Source: G016234445 sp964438865
GTDB lineage: Bacteria; Chloroflexota; Dehalococcoidia; Tepidiformales; Tepidiformaceae
Length of the DNA: 64,000 bases
Direction: 5' to 3'
NCBI GenBank assembly: GCA_964438865.1
Contig: CAYTMI010000001.1
Location: 248,001 to 312,000, forward strand
The notes below the pieces were generated by a model. It was not told where the DNA came from. It worked only from the letters and a program-made list of their open reading frames with translations, and did not search any database. Positions within the stretch are counted from its first letter, which is position 1; every line of letters starts with the position of its first letter. A program made the position numbers and the translations under genes. Below are positions 16,503-23,750 of this stretch, piece by piece.

Positions 16503-16976
16503 TCACCCTCCCCGGATCTTCGCGATCTGCCCCAGGTGGTCCTCCCCGTGCCAGACCGCCTCTTCGAGCATCGCCCCGAGGGTGACCTGCGCGCCGCTCG
16601 GGTGCAGGCCGGTGCGGGCCCAGGCGGCGGCGTCACACTGCTGGAGGATCTCGCCGGAAGAGAAGCGGGCCTGCTGGAAGAGCGAGAGCGCAGTTTCGGG
16701 GCTGCGCCAGAGGTAGTGGAGCTTCCGCTTCCAGGTCTCGGCGTCGTGGCGTGGGAGCACGGGCGCGTCTTCGCAGAGGACCATGCGGAAGCGGAGGGCG
16801 TTCACGAGTTCGCCGTCGGCGAGATGGATGACGACGTCGCGGATCGACCAGTCCTCGCCCGGAAGGCGATGGTTGAGGCCTCCGGCGCCAAGCCCGCTGA
16901 CGGCTTCGTTCAGGAGCGTCGGCTGGGCCGTGAACCGGGCGAAGGCTTCCTGCAGGTGCGCGGGGATGCGTGACAC
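16503..16976 (-). CDS. DinB-like four-helix protein
   Basis: This 157-residue protein resembles the DinB/DfsB four-helix-bundle superfamily (mycothiol/bacillithiol-dependent S-transferase fold). It has LPGEDWSIRDVVIHLADGEL near residues 36-55, FQQARFSSGEIL, and a final EEAVWHGEDHLGQI carrying the His usually found in the metal triad. The GTG start at 16976 follows a CACAAT -10 box by 6 nt, suggesting a leaderless message. It is divergent from dnaJ. Two related DinB-type genes lie at 20.5 and 21.1 kb. The actual thiol substrate is unknown. Confidence 0.75.
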   Translation of the reverse strand: MSRIPAHLQEAFARFTAQPTLLNEAVSGLGAGGLNHRLPGEDWSIRDVVIHLADGELVNALRFRMVLCEDAPVLPRHDAETWKRKLHYLWRSPETALSLFQQARFSSGEILQQCDAAAWARTGLHPSGAQVTLGAMLEEAVWHGEDHLGQIAKIRGG

Positions 16977-17027
16977 ACCGGCATTGTGGGCTCGCCGCGC
17001 ACATGCCGCCACTGGGCGGGGGTTTGC

Positions 17028-17033
17028 TACACT
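17028..17033 (+). promoter_or_regulatory. -10 box upstream of dnaJ
   Basis: TACACT lies 9 nt before the dnaJ ATG with no room for a Shine-Dalgarno, so the transcript is probably leaderless. No CIRCE element (HrcA operator) is visible between the divergent DinB-like gene and dnaJ. Confidence 0.4.
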
Positions 17034-17042
17034 GTGAAGTAC

Positions 17043-18182
17043 ATGCCAACCGGACAGAAAGACTACTACGACGTGCTCGGGGTGCCCCGGGACGCCTCGG
17101 CGCAGGACCTGAAGAAGGCTTATCGCAAGCTCGCGATGGAGTTCCACCCGGACCGGAACCCATCCGATGACGCGCACGAGACGTTCAAGGCAGTAAACCG
17201 CGCCTACGAAGTGCTCTCCGACCAGGAGAAGCGCTCGCTCTACGACCGTTTCGGCCACGCCGGGGTTGATGGCGCCGGCGGGGCCGGTCCCCAGGGATTC
17301 GACGGCTTCCAGACCTTCGACGGCTTCGGCGACATCTTCGACGCCTTCTTCGGCGGTGGGCAGCGGGGACGCCGCGGCCGCCGTGGCCCCGCCCGCGGCT
17401 CCGACCTTCGCTACAACCTCCGCCTGACCTTCGAAGAGGCCGTCTTCGGCGCCGACAAGGAGATCGAATACAACCGGATGGAGCGCTGCGACCGCTGCAC
17501 CGGGAAGGGCGCGGAACCGGGGACCGACCTCCAGACGTGCCCCGAATGCAACGGCGCCGGTGAGATCCGGCGGGCGCAACAGAGCATCTTCGGCCAGTTT
17601 GTGAACGTCGCCGCCTGTGGGCGCTGCCAGGGCGAGGGGCGAATCGTCACCAACCCCTGCAGCCAGTGCCGGGGGAGCGGGCGCGAACGGAAGCCCCGCC
17701 GGATCCAGGTCAAGGTGCCCGCCGGCGTGGACGATGGCACGCAGATCCGCCTGACGGGCGAAGGCGAGGCGGGCGCGCGCGGTGGCGAAGCGGGCGTCCT
17801 CTACGTCGTCCTCCAGGTCGCCGCCCACGAACGCTTCGAGCGCGTCGACGACCACATCGTCCTTGAGCTGCCGGTGAACATCGCCCAGGGCGCGCTCGGC
17901 GCCGACGTGACCGTCCCCACTCTCGACGGCGAGATGCAGTTCGAAATCCCCGCCGGGACGCAGAGCGGCGAAGACTTCATCCTCCGCGGCAAGGGCGTCC
18001 CCCACCTTCGCGGCGGCGGCCGGGGCGACATGGTCATCCGCGTCACCGTCGTCACCCCCGAGGACCTGAGCGACGAACAGCGGGCGTTGCTGGAGCAGCT
18101 GGCGGCGATGATGGGCACCCCCGTCCTCCCGAAGAAGGGCAAGGGCTTCTTCGAACGCATCCGCGACGCCGTCGCCGGATGA
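17043..18182 (+). CDS. dnaJ: Chaperone protein DnaJ
   Basis: This 379-residue Hsp40 co-chaperone stimulates DnaK ATPase and binds unfolded clients. Domains in order are: J domain (1-70) with the HPD motif in EFHPDRNP; Gly/Phe-rich region (about 75-125, GFDGFQTFDGFGDIFDAFFG); a zinc-finger domain with four CxxCxGxG repeats (CDRCTGKG, CPECNGAG, CGRCQGEG, CSQCRGSG); and the C-terminal substrate-binding beta domains (PAGVDDGTQIRLTGEGEAG onward). It is a full-length type I DnaJ. No dnaK or grpE is adjacent; prmA follows, a pairing common in many bacteria. ATG 17043 starts the J domain directly. Confidence 0.95.
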   Translation: MPTGQKDYYDVLGVPRDASAQDLKKAYRKLAMEFHPDRNPSDDAHETFKAVNRAYEVLSDQEKRSLYDRFGHAGVDGAGGAGPQGFDGFQTFDGFGDIFDAFFGGGQRGRRGRRGPARGSDLRYNLRLTFEEAVFGADKEIEYNRMERCDRCTGKGAEPGTDLQTCPECNGAGEIRRAQQSIFGQFVNVAACGRCQGEGRIVTNPCSQCRGSGRERKPRRIQVKVPAGVDDGTQIRLTGEGEAGARGGEAGVLYVVLQVAAHERFERVDDHIVLELPVNIAQGALGADVTVPTLDGEMQFEIPAGTQSGEDFILRGKGVPHLRGGGRGDMVIRVTVVTPEDLSDEQRALLEQLAAMMGTPVLPKKGKGFFERIRDAVAG

Positions 18183-18203
18183 ACGGGCCCACCCATCCCA
18201 ACA

Positions 18204-18294
18204 GAACCCCGACCGTAAGGGAGGGCACGCTGCTGCTCCCGCCGGCACCGCCCCGGGGACCGACGTCAAACAGTACCCCGACCGCAAGGGAGGG
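18204..18294. repeat. Dispersed repeat family B, tandem pair
   Basis: Two cores of the GAACC(G/C)CGACCG(T/G/C)AAGGGAGGG type (18204-18225 and 18273-18294), about 70 bp apart, lie in the 187-bp gap between dnaJ and prmA. Each is followed by a CTGCTGCTCC-like block. Confidence 0.65.
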
Positions 18295-18338
18295 CCTGCG
18301 GCTGCTCCGGCCCACGAGTTACCGGGAACCCGCCCAAT

Positions 18339-18366
18339 CCCAAATCGAAAATCCCAAATCGAAAAT
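18339..18366. repeat. Perfect 14-bp tandem duplication abutting the prmA start
   Basis: The unit CCCAAATCGAAAAT occurs twice in direct succession (18339-18352, 18353-18366) and is followed by CCC and the ATG. It is strikingly A+T-rich against its surroundings. It displaces any Shine-Dalgarno, so translation of prmA may rely on an unstructured A-rich leader. Confidence 0.7.
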
Positions 18367-18369
18367 CCC

Positions 18370-19260
18370 ATGACCCTCTGGTTCGAGATCACCGCCAAGA
18401 CCCCGCCCGCCGACGTCGAGGCCGTCAGCGACCTGATGCGCGCCGTCTCCCCCGGCGGCATCACCGTCGATGAGCCCGTCGACATCCTCGGCCCCGAACA
18501 GGGCTTTCGCGTCCGCCGCGGCGAGCCCGTGCTCGTCCGCGCCTACCTCCCGAGCAGCGAACTCGGCGCCGTCCTCACCGACGACCTCTGCCGGGCGATG
18601 CAGGCGTTCCCCTCGGTCGAGCTGATCGCGCGGCCGTTCTACGAAGAGGACTGGGCCGTAAGCTGGCGTGAATTCTTCGGCGTTGTGGACACAGGCGGCC
18701 GGGTCGTCATCGTCCCGACCTGGATGGAACACGAAACCAGCCCCGGCCAGCTCCCCATACGGCTCGACCCCGGGCAGGCCTTCGGCACCGGCCACCACGA
18801 GACCACGCGGCTCTGCCTTTCGGCGCTGGAGGACCTGGTGACACCGGGAGTGGGGATGCTGGACGTGGGCACGGGGTCCGGCGTCCTGGCCATCGCCGCC
18901 TTGAAGCTGGGCGCGGCGAGGGTGGAGGCGATCGACATCGACCCCATCGCCGCCGAGATCGCCCGCGCCAACTGCGACCAGAACGGCGTCGGCGCCGAGG
19001 CGCACGTGAGCGCGGGGACGCTGACCCCGGAGCGCGCCGGGCGCTACCGGCTCGTGGTCGCGAACATCAGCACGGACGCGAACATCGGGCTGGCGCGGGC
19101 CTTCGGCAGCGTGGTGACGCCCGGGGGGATGCTCGTCCTCAGCGGCATCCTCGCGGTGGATTCGCGGCGAGTGGCCGCGGCGATGGCGGCCGAGGGCTTC
19201 AGGCTGACGGCGATGCGCCACGAACGCGACTGGTGCCTGCTCGAGCTTCAGCGGGCCTAA
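18370..19260 (+). CDS. prmA: Ribosomal protein L11 methyltransferase PrmA
   Basis: This 296-residue S-adenosylmethionine-dependent enzyme trimethylates ribosomal protein L11. The N-terminal substrate-recognition domain (about 1-100) is followed by the linker FGTGHHETTRLCL, the SAM-binding motif LDVGTGSGVLAIAALKLGA (about 158-176), the acidic loop IDIDPIA, and VVANIS, the PrmA version of motif IV (N/DPP-like). The order dnaJ-prmA is conserved in many bacteria. Length and motifs are complete. Confidence 0.92.
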   Translation: MTLWFEITAKTPPADVEAVSDLMRAVSPGGITVDEPVDILGPEQGFRVRRGEPVLVRAYLPSSELGAVLTDDLCRAMQAFPSVELIARPFYEEDWAVSWREFFGVVDTGGRVVIVPTWMEHETSPGQLPIRLDPGQAFGTGHHETTRLCLSALEDLVTPGVGMLDVGTGSGVLAIAALKLGAARVEAIDIDPIAAEIARANCDQNGVGAEAHVSAGTLTPERAGRYRLVVANISTDANIGLARAFGSVVTPGGMLVLSGILAVDSRRVAAAMAAEGFRLTAMRHERDWCLLELQRA

Positions 19261-19324
19261 GAGATTGCGCGGAAGCGCCCGCACCCTTCAACTTCGAACC
19301 GAACCCACGACAGGCGGAACAACC

Positions 19325-19810
19325 ATGGACGCTCCTTCGCGGCCGGCCCCGGCCACTTCCTTCAAGGCTGCAGGCTCCGGGCGGAAGGTCAGCCTCAACA
19401 CCATCGGCGTGCCCGCCGTGGTTTGCTGCGTGACCCAGGGCTCTGCGGACGAAGCGCGCTCGCTCGCCATGAAAGTGCGCGAACGCTACCCGCTCGCTTC
19501 GGAGGTGGTGACGATGAGCCTCGTTGACCTTCGCAGCGTTCCCCGGCTGCTCCGTAAGGTGGCGGAGAACGCGATGGGGGGCCGCTACAACGAGAGGGCC
19601 AAAGACGTGCCAGCGGGGAAGGACCCCGCCGACTACGTCTTCATCCTGCCCGACTGGGACGGCAAGACGATCAAGGCGCTCGGGTTCGACGACGTGACGG
19701 CGGCGATGGGCGTTGCCGTGATCGACGCCGGGGGCATGGTGATCGGCACCCGCCAGGGCGAAGGCGTCGCGGACGCGGTCCTCAGCCTGCTGGAAGGCGC
19801 GCCGGCCTGA
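19325..19810 (+). CDS. Hypothetical thioredoxin-fold-like protein
   Basis: This 161-residue soluble protein is probably of thioredoxin-like topology: IGVPAVVCCVTQGSADEARSL (beta strand then helix), FILPDWDGKTIKALGFDDV and AVIDAGGMVIGTRQGEGVADAVLSLL (the cis-Pro/C-terminal part). The usual CxxC is replaced by adjacent Cys (VCCV), so a thiol-disulfide oxidoreductase role is uncertain; a peroxiredoxin-like or binding role is equally possible. ATG 19325 begins after a stretch with no family character. It is convergent with pth. Confidence 0.55.
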   Translation: MDAPSRPAPATSFKAAGSGRKVSLNTIGVPAVVCCVTQGSADEARSLAMKVRERYPLASEVVTMSLVDLRSVPRLLRKVAENAMGGRYNERAKDVPAGKDPADYVFILPDWDGKTIKALGFDDVTAAMGVAVIDAGGMVIGTRQGEGVADAVLSLLEGAPA

Positions 19811-19814
19811 GCCG

Positions 19815-20453
19815 CTACTTCCGGTTGTAGCGGCTCGCCGCTGCCTCGACGCCATCCGTCATGATCGTTTCGATGGCGTCGGCGGCGAGGGACGCAGCTT
19901 CGTCGAGCAGGCGCTTGTCTTCGCCGAACGGATTACTCAATACCCAGTCCGCGACGACGTCTGGGTCCCAGGAGGGTTCGCCGCCGGCGAGGGGCCGGCC
20001 GATGCCGATGCGGACGCGGACGAAGTCGAGTCCCACGGCGGCGCCGATGCTCTTGAGGCCGTTGTGCCCCCCGTGGCCGCCGCCCGCGCGGATCCGCAGC
20101 GCGCCAGGCGCCATGTCCAGCTCGTCGTAGACGACGATGGTGTGGGCGATGTCGCAGCCGGTCCACTGGAGCGCCTGGGCGACGGCCTTGCCGCTGACGT
20201 TGACGAAGGTCTTGGGTTTGACCAGCGCGACCTTGTGCCCGGCGAGCGCGCCGACGCCGATGGCCATGAGGCTGCCCGTGGTCTTCGGCTGCGTCCCTGC
20301 ACGCTTCGCGAGTTCATTGACCACCCAGAAACCGACGTTATGGCGGTTGCGGGCATAGGCCTCCCCGGGGTTGCCGAGGCCCACCACGAGCCAGTCCGCC
20401 GCGAAACGGGGGCCTCCGCCGAAGATCTTCTTGAACGCCATCGCGGTATTCAC
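19815..20453 (-). CDS. pth: Peptidyl-tRNA hydrolase
   Basis: This 212-residue esterase releases peptides from peptidyl-tRNA dropped by ribosomes. Family motifs are present: VVGLGNPGEAYARNRHNVGF with the catalytic His in RHNVG, KPKTFVNVSG, YDELDM with the catalytic Asp, and GGGHGGHNGLKSI. The protein has about 15 extra N-terminal residues (MNTAMAFKKIFGGGPRFA) before the usual start; an internal ATG at 20441 would shorten it by 4. Normal family length otherwise. Confidence 0.92.
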   Translation of the reverse strand: MNTAMAFKKIFGGGPRFAADWLVVGLGNPGEAYARNRHNVGFWVVNELAKRAGTQPKTTGSLMAIGVGALAGHKVALVKPKTFVNVSGKAVAQALQWTGCDIAHTIVVYDELDMAPGALRIRAGGGHGGHNGLKSIGAAVGLDFVRVRIGIGRPLAGGEPSWDPDVVADWVLSNPFGEDKRLLDEAASLAADAIETIMTDGVEAAASRYNRK

Positions 20454-20537
20454 TCTCGCACGCGGCGGAGTTAGCGGTTAGCCCCGCCGCCGAGCCCCTG
20501 GCGTAGACTGTGCCCCAACCCACCCGGAGGTACTGCC

Positions 20538-20963
20538 ATGGCTGCCACTGTCCGCGAAGCGATCCGCGAACTGCTCGAATCAACCCTCCAGACGATGGAG
20601 GCCCTCCTCGACGCTTCGGACGGGGAACTGCCGATGCCGTCGTCGCACGTCTGCGCCCAGGGCAGGGACGCCTGGACGCTGGTCACGAACGACATCGACC
20701 ACGAGAAGATCCACGCCGGGCAGGTGGCGGAAGCGCGCTACGAATCGAAGCGGCCGCCGTCGCCCATGGAGCGGCTCGTGGGGGAATGGCTGGAGGAGCG
20801 CGCCCGCTTCCTTGCCTCGCTCATCGGGCTCAGCGATGAGGAGTTCAACAGCGAGACGGCCCCCGGCGGATGGACGTACCGGGCGGTGGCGAAGCACATC
20901 CTCTTGCTCGAAGAGGACTCACTCAAAACCATTGCCGCCGACCGGGAGTCGCGGGGCGGGTAG
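20538..20963 (+). CDS. DinB-like domain protein
   Basis: This 141-residue protein has DinB/DfsB-type features: DAWTLVTNDIDHEKIHAGQ with a conserved His, and PGGWTYRAVAKHILLLEEDSL with the second His-containing helix. ATG 20538 has a GGAGG Shine-Dalgarno and a TAGACT -10 about 30 nt upstream. It is the first of three closely spaced genes (the next is a 52-residue membrane protein, then another DinB-like gene). Function beyond the superfamily is unknown. Confidence 0.75.
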   Translation: MAATVREAIRELLESTLQTMEALLDASDGELPMPSSHVCAQGRDAWTLVTNDIDHEKIHAGQVAEARYESKRPPSPMERLVGEWLEERARFLASLIGLSDEEFNSETAPGGWTYRAVAKHILLLEEDSLKTIAADRESRGG

Positions 20964-20968
20964 ACGCC

Positions 20969-21127
20969 ATGTTCTTCTTCGACTGGCTGGTCGAGCTGCT
21001 CTTCGGAACCCTCTACGGCGGGCTGGTAATGGCTGTCGCACTGCTTGCCGCGATCCCGTATGGTCTCTGGCAGGGCTGCAAGCGGCTCTGGAATCGCCGG
21101 CCGGGAGGTCCCCGTGGCAACGCCTGA
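20969..21127 (+). CDS. Small membrane protein
   Basis: This 52-residue protein starts 5 nt after the preceding stop codon. One long hydrophobic segment (LLFGTLYGGLVMAVALLAAI) is followed by a basic tail (KRLWNRRPGGPRG), giving a single TM helix with the C-terminus in the cytoplasm. The 3' end overlaps the GTG start of the next gene by 14 nt, suggesting a coupled operon with the two DinB-like genes. No homolog recognised. Confidence 0.55.
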   Translation: MFFFDWLVELLFGTLYGGLVMAVALLAAIPYGLWQGCKRLWNRRPGGPRGNA

Positions 21128-21680
21128 ACAGGTCACCGAACTCACGCAGAAAATGGCCGAAGAACGCGCCGGGCTCATCGCCGCGGCACGGTCGCTTTCG
21201 CCCGCCGATGCCCTCCGCGTGCCAAAGGACGCCGAGGGCGAAGAACAGTGGACCGCGCTCGAACAGCTTGCCCACCTCTGGGAGATGGAACGCAGCTACG
21301 ATTCCTGGGTGCGGACCGCGCTGCGGGAAGACAACCCCGACCTTCGCACCGTCACAGTGGAGCCGGTCGCCATCCCGATTGAATCGGCCAACGGGCACGC
21401 GATCGAGGAGATGCTCCGGGCGCTGGAGCTGGAGCGGGCCTACACGCTCGGCCTGATCGACGGGATCCCGCTCGACGGCTTCGACCGTGTGGCGACGAGC
21501 CCGGTCTTCGGCACGCTGACCGTGCTCCAGTGGCTGCGTTCGTTCTACCGCCACGACCGCCAGCACGGCGCCCAGATCGCGGGGCGGCAGAGCGACTACA
21601 AGCCAAGCTTCAAGGGGGCTGAGCCGAACCAGCGAAAGACGCGCATCGAAGCGGTGGAGCGGCGGCGTGCGGGGGGATGA
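21114..21680 (+). CDS. DinB-like domain protein
   Basis: This 188-residue protein is of the DinB-like fold: EEQWTALEQLAHLWEMERSY (first His helix), a central ALELERAYTLGLI helix, and TVLQWLRSFYRHDRQHGAQI with the C-terminal His pair. The start is GTG 21114 with GGGAGGT upstream. The C-terminus is basic (PNQRKTRIEAVERRRAGG). It is the third DinB-like gene within 5 kb and may have arisen by duplication, although identity among the three is low. Confidence 0.72.
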   Translation: MATPEQVTELTQKMAEERAGLIAAARSLSPADALRVPKDAEGEEQWTALEQLAHLWEMERSYDSWVRTALREDNPDLRTVTVEPVAIPIESANGHAIEEMLRALELERAYTLGLIDGIPLDGFDRVATSPVFGTLTVLQWLRSFYRHDRQHGAQIAGRQSDYKPSFKGAEPNQRKTRIEAVERRRAGG

Positions 21681-21686
21681 CGAGCC

Positions 21687-22097
21687 TCATGGGGCGGACG
21701 GGTCGATGACCTGCAAGTCCGGGTAATAGGTGCGATGGACTCCCCGGTCGCGGGTGAGCAGGGCGTCGGCGTGCGTGAGCGCGTGGGCGCCGATGAGGAA
21801 GTCGCCAATGATCCGCGACCGCTGACCGCCGGCCACCCGGTATTCGCGCCAGGCACGGCCAGCCGCCTGCGCTGCCTCTGGGCTCATGGGCATGAACTCA
21901 AGGGGCATCTGGCGGAGCGCCGCCGCAAGTCTGGCGGCGTCGCCTACACCAGCGAAAACTTCCGCCCACACCACATCACAGGCGACGACCCTGCCCGACG
22001 AGAGCGCCCGGTCGAGCGCTGTTCGAGAGGCTGGCCCGAAGCGTGCGTCGCCGCGCACCACATCCACCAGGACCGAGGTGTCCACGGCGATAGTCAC
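21687..22097 (-). CDS. PIN-domain toxin (VapC-like)
   Basis: This 136-residue PIN-fold ribonuclease is the likely toxin of a VapBC pair. The acidic metal-binding residues are visible in VDTSVLVD (Asp6), the WAEVFAG helix (Glu), GDFLIGAHAL (Asp) and LLTRDRG (Asp). VapC toxins cut initiator or other tRNAs, or rRNA. It overlaps the upstream antitoxin gene by 4 nt, so expression is coupled. Confidence 0.85.
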   Translation of the reverse strand: MTIAVDTSVLVDVVRGDARFGPASRTALDRALSSGRVVACDVVWAEVFAGVGDAARLAAALRQMPLEFMPMSPEAAQAAGRAWREYRVAGGQRSRIIGDFLIGAHALTHADALLTRDRGVHRTYYPDLQVIDPSAP

Positions 22098-22324
22098 GGG
22101 ATGTCGACCGGCCCCCGCACGGCCTCGATGAACTCGTCGGTCGTCTCACAGCTCGGAAAGAGGCCGTACAGTTCGTCGAGAGGATCGCGCTTGCGGACGC
22201 ACCGCCCCACCAGCGCGCCATCCGCGATGTCGAACTCCAGCACTTGCCCCGGCCGGAGTCCCAGCCGATCGCGCAGCGCCTTCGGGATCGTGACCTGACC
22301 CTTCTCGGACAGGATAGCTTTCAT
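22094..22324 (-). CDS. AbrB/SpoVT-type antitoxin (VapB-like)
   Basis: This 76-residue DNA-binding antitoxin has the swapped-hairpin AbrB domain MKAILSEKGQVTIPKALRDR followed by LGLRPGQVLEFDI. Its C-terminal tail (DPLDELYGLFPSCETTDEFI) should wrap the PIN toxin. The ATG lies 6 nt below a TACTAT -10 that is part of a palindrome, so the operon is probably leaderless and autorepressed. Confidence 0.85.
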   Translation of the reverse strand: MKAILSEKGQVTIPKALRDRLGLRPGQVLEFDIADGALVGRCVRKRDPLDELYGLFPSCETTDEFIEAVRGPVDIP

Positions 22325-22330
22325 ACCAGG

Positions 22331-22347
22331 ATAGTAGGAATTCCTAC
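22331..22347 (-). promoter_or_regulatory. VapBC promoter with overlapping palindromic operator
   Basis: The -10 box TACTAT (22336 down to 22331 on the minus strand) overlaps the perfect 14-bp palindrome GTAGGAATTCCTAC (22334-22347). This placement fits autorepression by the VapBC complex. Confidence 0.6.
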
Positions 22348-22461
22348 CCATGTTGTAAACCTCGCCTTCCGTGGCCTCCAGCCGGGCTCCCCCCGGCCGT
22401 GGCGCCCCTCGTGCCCGGCAAGTATCCTCGATGGGCCAACGCGAACTACTGGAGGTTCCAC

Positions 22462-22774
22462 ATGACCACCCGGCACTCGGACTGCGGGTCCATCGCATCC
22501 GCTGGCTGGTCAATCTCCCCTTCGGCGTTGGTCACGCGCCGTACCGGCCAGGGGATGAGGCGCGCGAAGCGCCAGGCCCGGGGATAGCCCAACGCTGCGA
22601 CTCCTCCTCGCCGCTGTCCTGCTGGGACTCCTGGCCGCGGCTTGTGAGCCCACGGCGGGCGACCCTGCTGCCCAATCGGCCACGCCCGGGACCACCGCCC
22701 GGGCGACAGCGACTGCCACGGCTACTCCCGGCCCGCTGCCCGGGGTCACGCTCCCGCCTTGCACCTGGGCGAAG
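22462..22774 (+). other. Frameshifted leader of the thermonuclease-like gene and a 41-codon ORF
   Basis: A TATCCT -10 (22423-22428), a GGAGG Shine-Dalgarno (22451-22455) and ATG 22462 open a 41-codon ORF ending at 22587. Its in-frame ATG 22555 gives MRRAKRQARG, a typical basic n-region. One base further into the next frame reads TLRLLLAAVLLGLLAAACEP, a perfect lipoprotein h-region and lipobox, continuing in frame into the nuclease. One extra G in the GGGG run at 22580-22583 would join the two. This is therefore a broken lipoprotein gene, a sequencing error, or a very unusual start. Confidence 0.55.
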
Positions 22775-23152
22775 GTGACGCGCGTCGTCGATGGCGACAC
22801 GGTGGACGTCGACCTCGGCGGCGCCACCCGGCGGGTCCGCTACATCGGCATGGACACCCCGGAGGTGTACGGCGGCGTGGAGCCGTTCGGGCGTGAGGCG
22901 AGCGCCTTCAACACCGTCATCGTCATGGGGAAGCACGTTTGCCTGGAAAAGGACGTGAGCGAAGTGGATCGCTACCAGCGGCTCTTGCGCTACATCTGGC
23001 TGCCCGACGGCCGGATGGTGAACGAAGAACTGCTCCTCGCAGGCCTGGCAACCGTCTCCACCTACCCGCCGGACGTCAAGTACACGCAGGGCCGGTTCCT
23101 CGCGGCGCAGAAGAAGGCCCGGGACGAACAGCGGGGGATATGGGCGCCCTGA
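22775..23152 (+). CDS. Staphylococcal-nuclease-like (thermonuclease) protein, probably a lipoprotein
   Basis: This gives the nuclease domain from the first usable start, GTG 22775 (125 residues). SNase-family landmarks are VVDGDTVDVDL (calcium Asp), RVRYIGMDTPE (catalytic Arg/Glu pair), EPFGREAS, and KKARDEQRGIWAP with the second catalytic Arg region. Upstream, in the same frame, a Thr/Pro/Ala linker and a lipobox (LLGLLAAAC) extend back to at least 22598. The intact protein would be an envelope-anchored nuclease of about 195 residues whose signal-peptide start is separated by a one-base frameshift. The role could be nutrient DNA scavenging. Confidence 0.75.
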   Translation: MTRVVDGDTVDVDLGGATRRVRYIGMDTPEVYGGVEPFGREASAFNTVIVMGKHVCLEKDVSEVDRYQRLLRYIWLPDGRMVNEELLLAGLATVSTYPPDVKYTQGRFLAAQKKARDEQRGIWAP

Positions 23153-23268
23153 CCTGCCCCGCCCGGGCCCCGGCCTATCGGCCCCGCGGGCGGGGGCCAA
23201 CCGGTCGTGGTTTGAGCGACTGCGGTCGGATACGGTGAGATGCATCCCATGGCCCCTGGAGAACCCAC

Positions 23269-23685
23269 ATGACGACCACGCAACTCGAACAGCGCGCCTA
23301 TGGCCTTCGCCGGAGACTGGACCTTCCGTTCGACCAGGCCATGCACCTCACTCGCGAGGCGCTCAAGGAGCAGGGCTTCGGGGTCCTGACCGAGATCGAC
23401 GTGCAGGCGACGCTCAAGGCGAAGCTGGGCGTGGAGATGGAGGCCTACACGATCCTCGGGGCCTGCAACCCGGCGCTCGCGCACCGGGCGATCAATGCCC
23501 AGCCTGAGGTCGGCCTCCTGCTGCCGTGCAACGTGGTCGTCCGCGAAGGCGAAGGCGGCACGATCGTCGAGGCGATGGACCCTGAGGCCGCGATGAGCCT
23601 GGTCCAGGACCCGGCCGTGAATGAGGTCGCGAGGGAAGCGAAGGCGCGGCTTTCGAAAGCGCTGAACTCCCTGACCGAAAGCTGA
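23269..23685 (+). CDS. DUF302 domain protein
   Basis: This 138-residue protein is built of the DUF302 fold: FDQAMHLTREALKEQGFGVLTEID at the N-terminus, then YTILGACNPALAHRAIN and the LLLPCNVVVRE segment carrying a Cys typical of the family, and EAMDPEAAMSLV (quoted in pieces). DUF302 proteins often accompany thiol or sulfur chemistry, but their biochemical role is unresolved. ATG 23269 has GGAG upstream. A long GC-rich inverted repeat (about 23156-23195) lies between it and the nuclease gene and may terminate or insulate. Confidence 0.85.
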   Translation: MTTTQLEQRAYGLRRRLDLPFDQAMHLTREALKEQGFGVLTEIDVQATLKAKLGVEMEAYTILGACNPALAHRAINAQPEVGLLLPCNVVVREGEGGTIVEAMDPEAAMSLVQDPAVNEVAREAKARLSKALNSLTES

Positions 23686-23750
23686 GTGGGCTTGCCCGGG
23701 GGCGGCATCGGGTGTACGAATCGCGACGCACATCCCCCGGAGGTTCGCCC

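Noticed and set aside
17265..17345. Gly/Phe repeats in DnaJ as an unusual insertion
   Set aside because: This is the normal G/F region of type I DnaJ.
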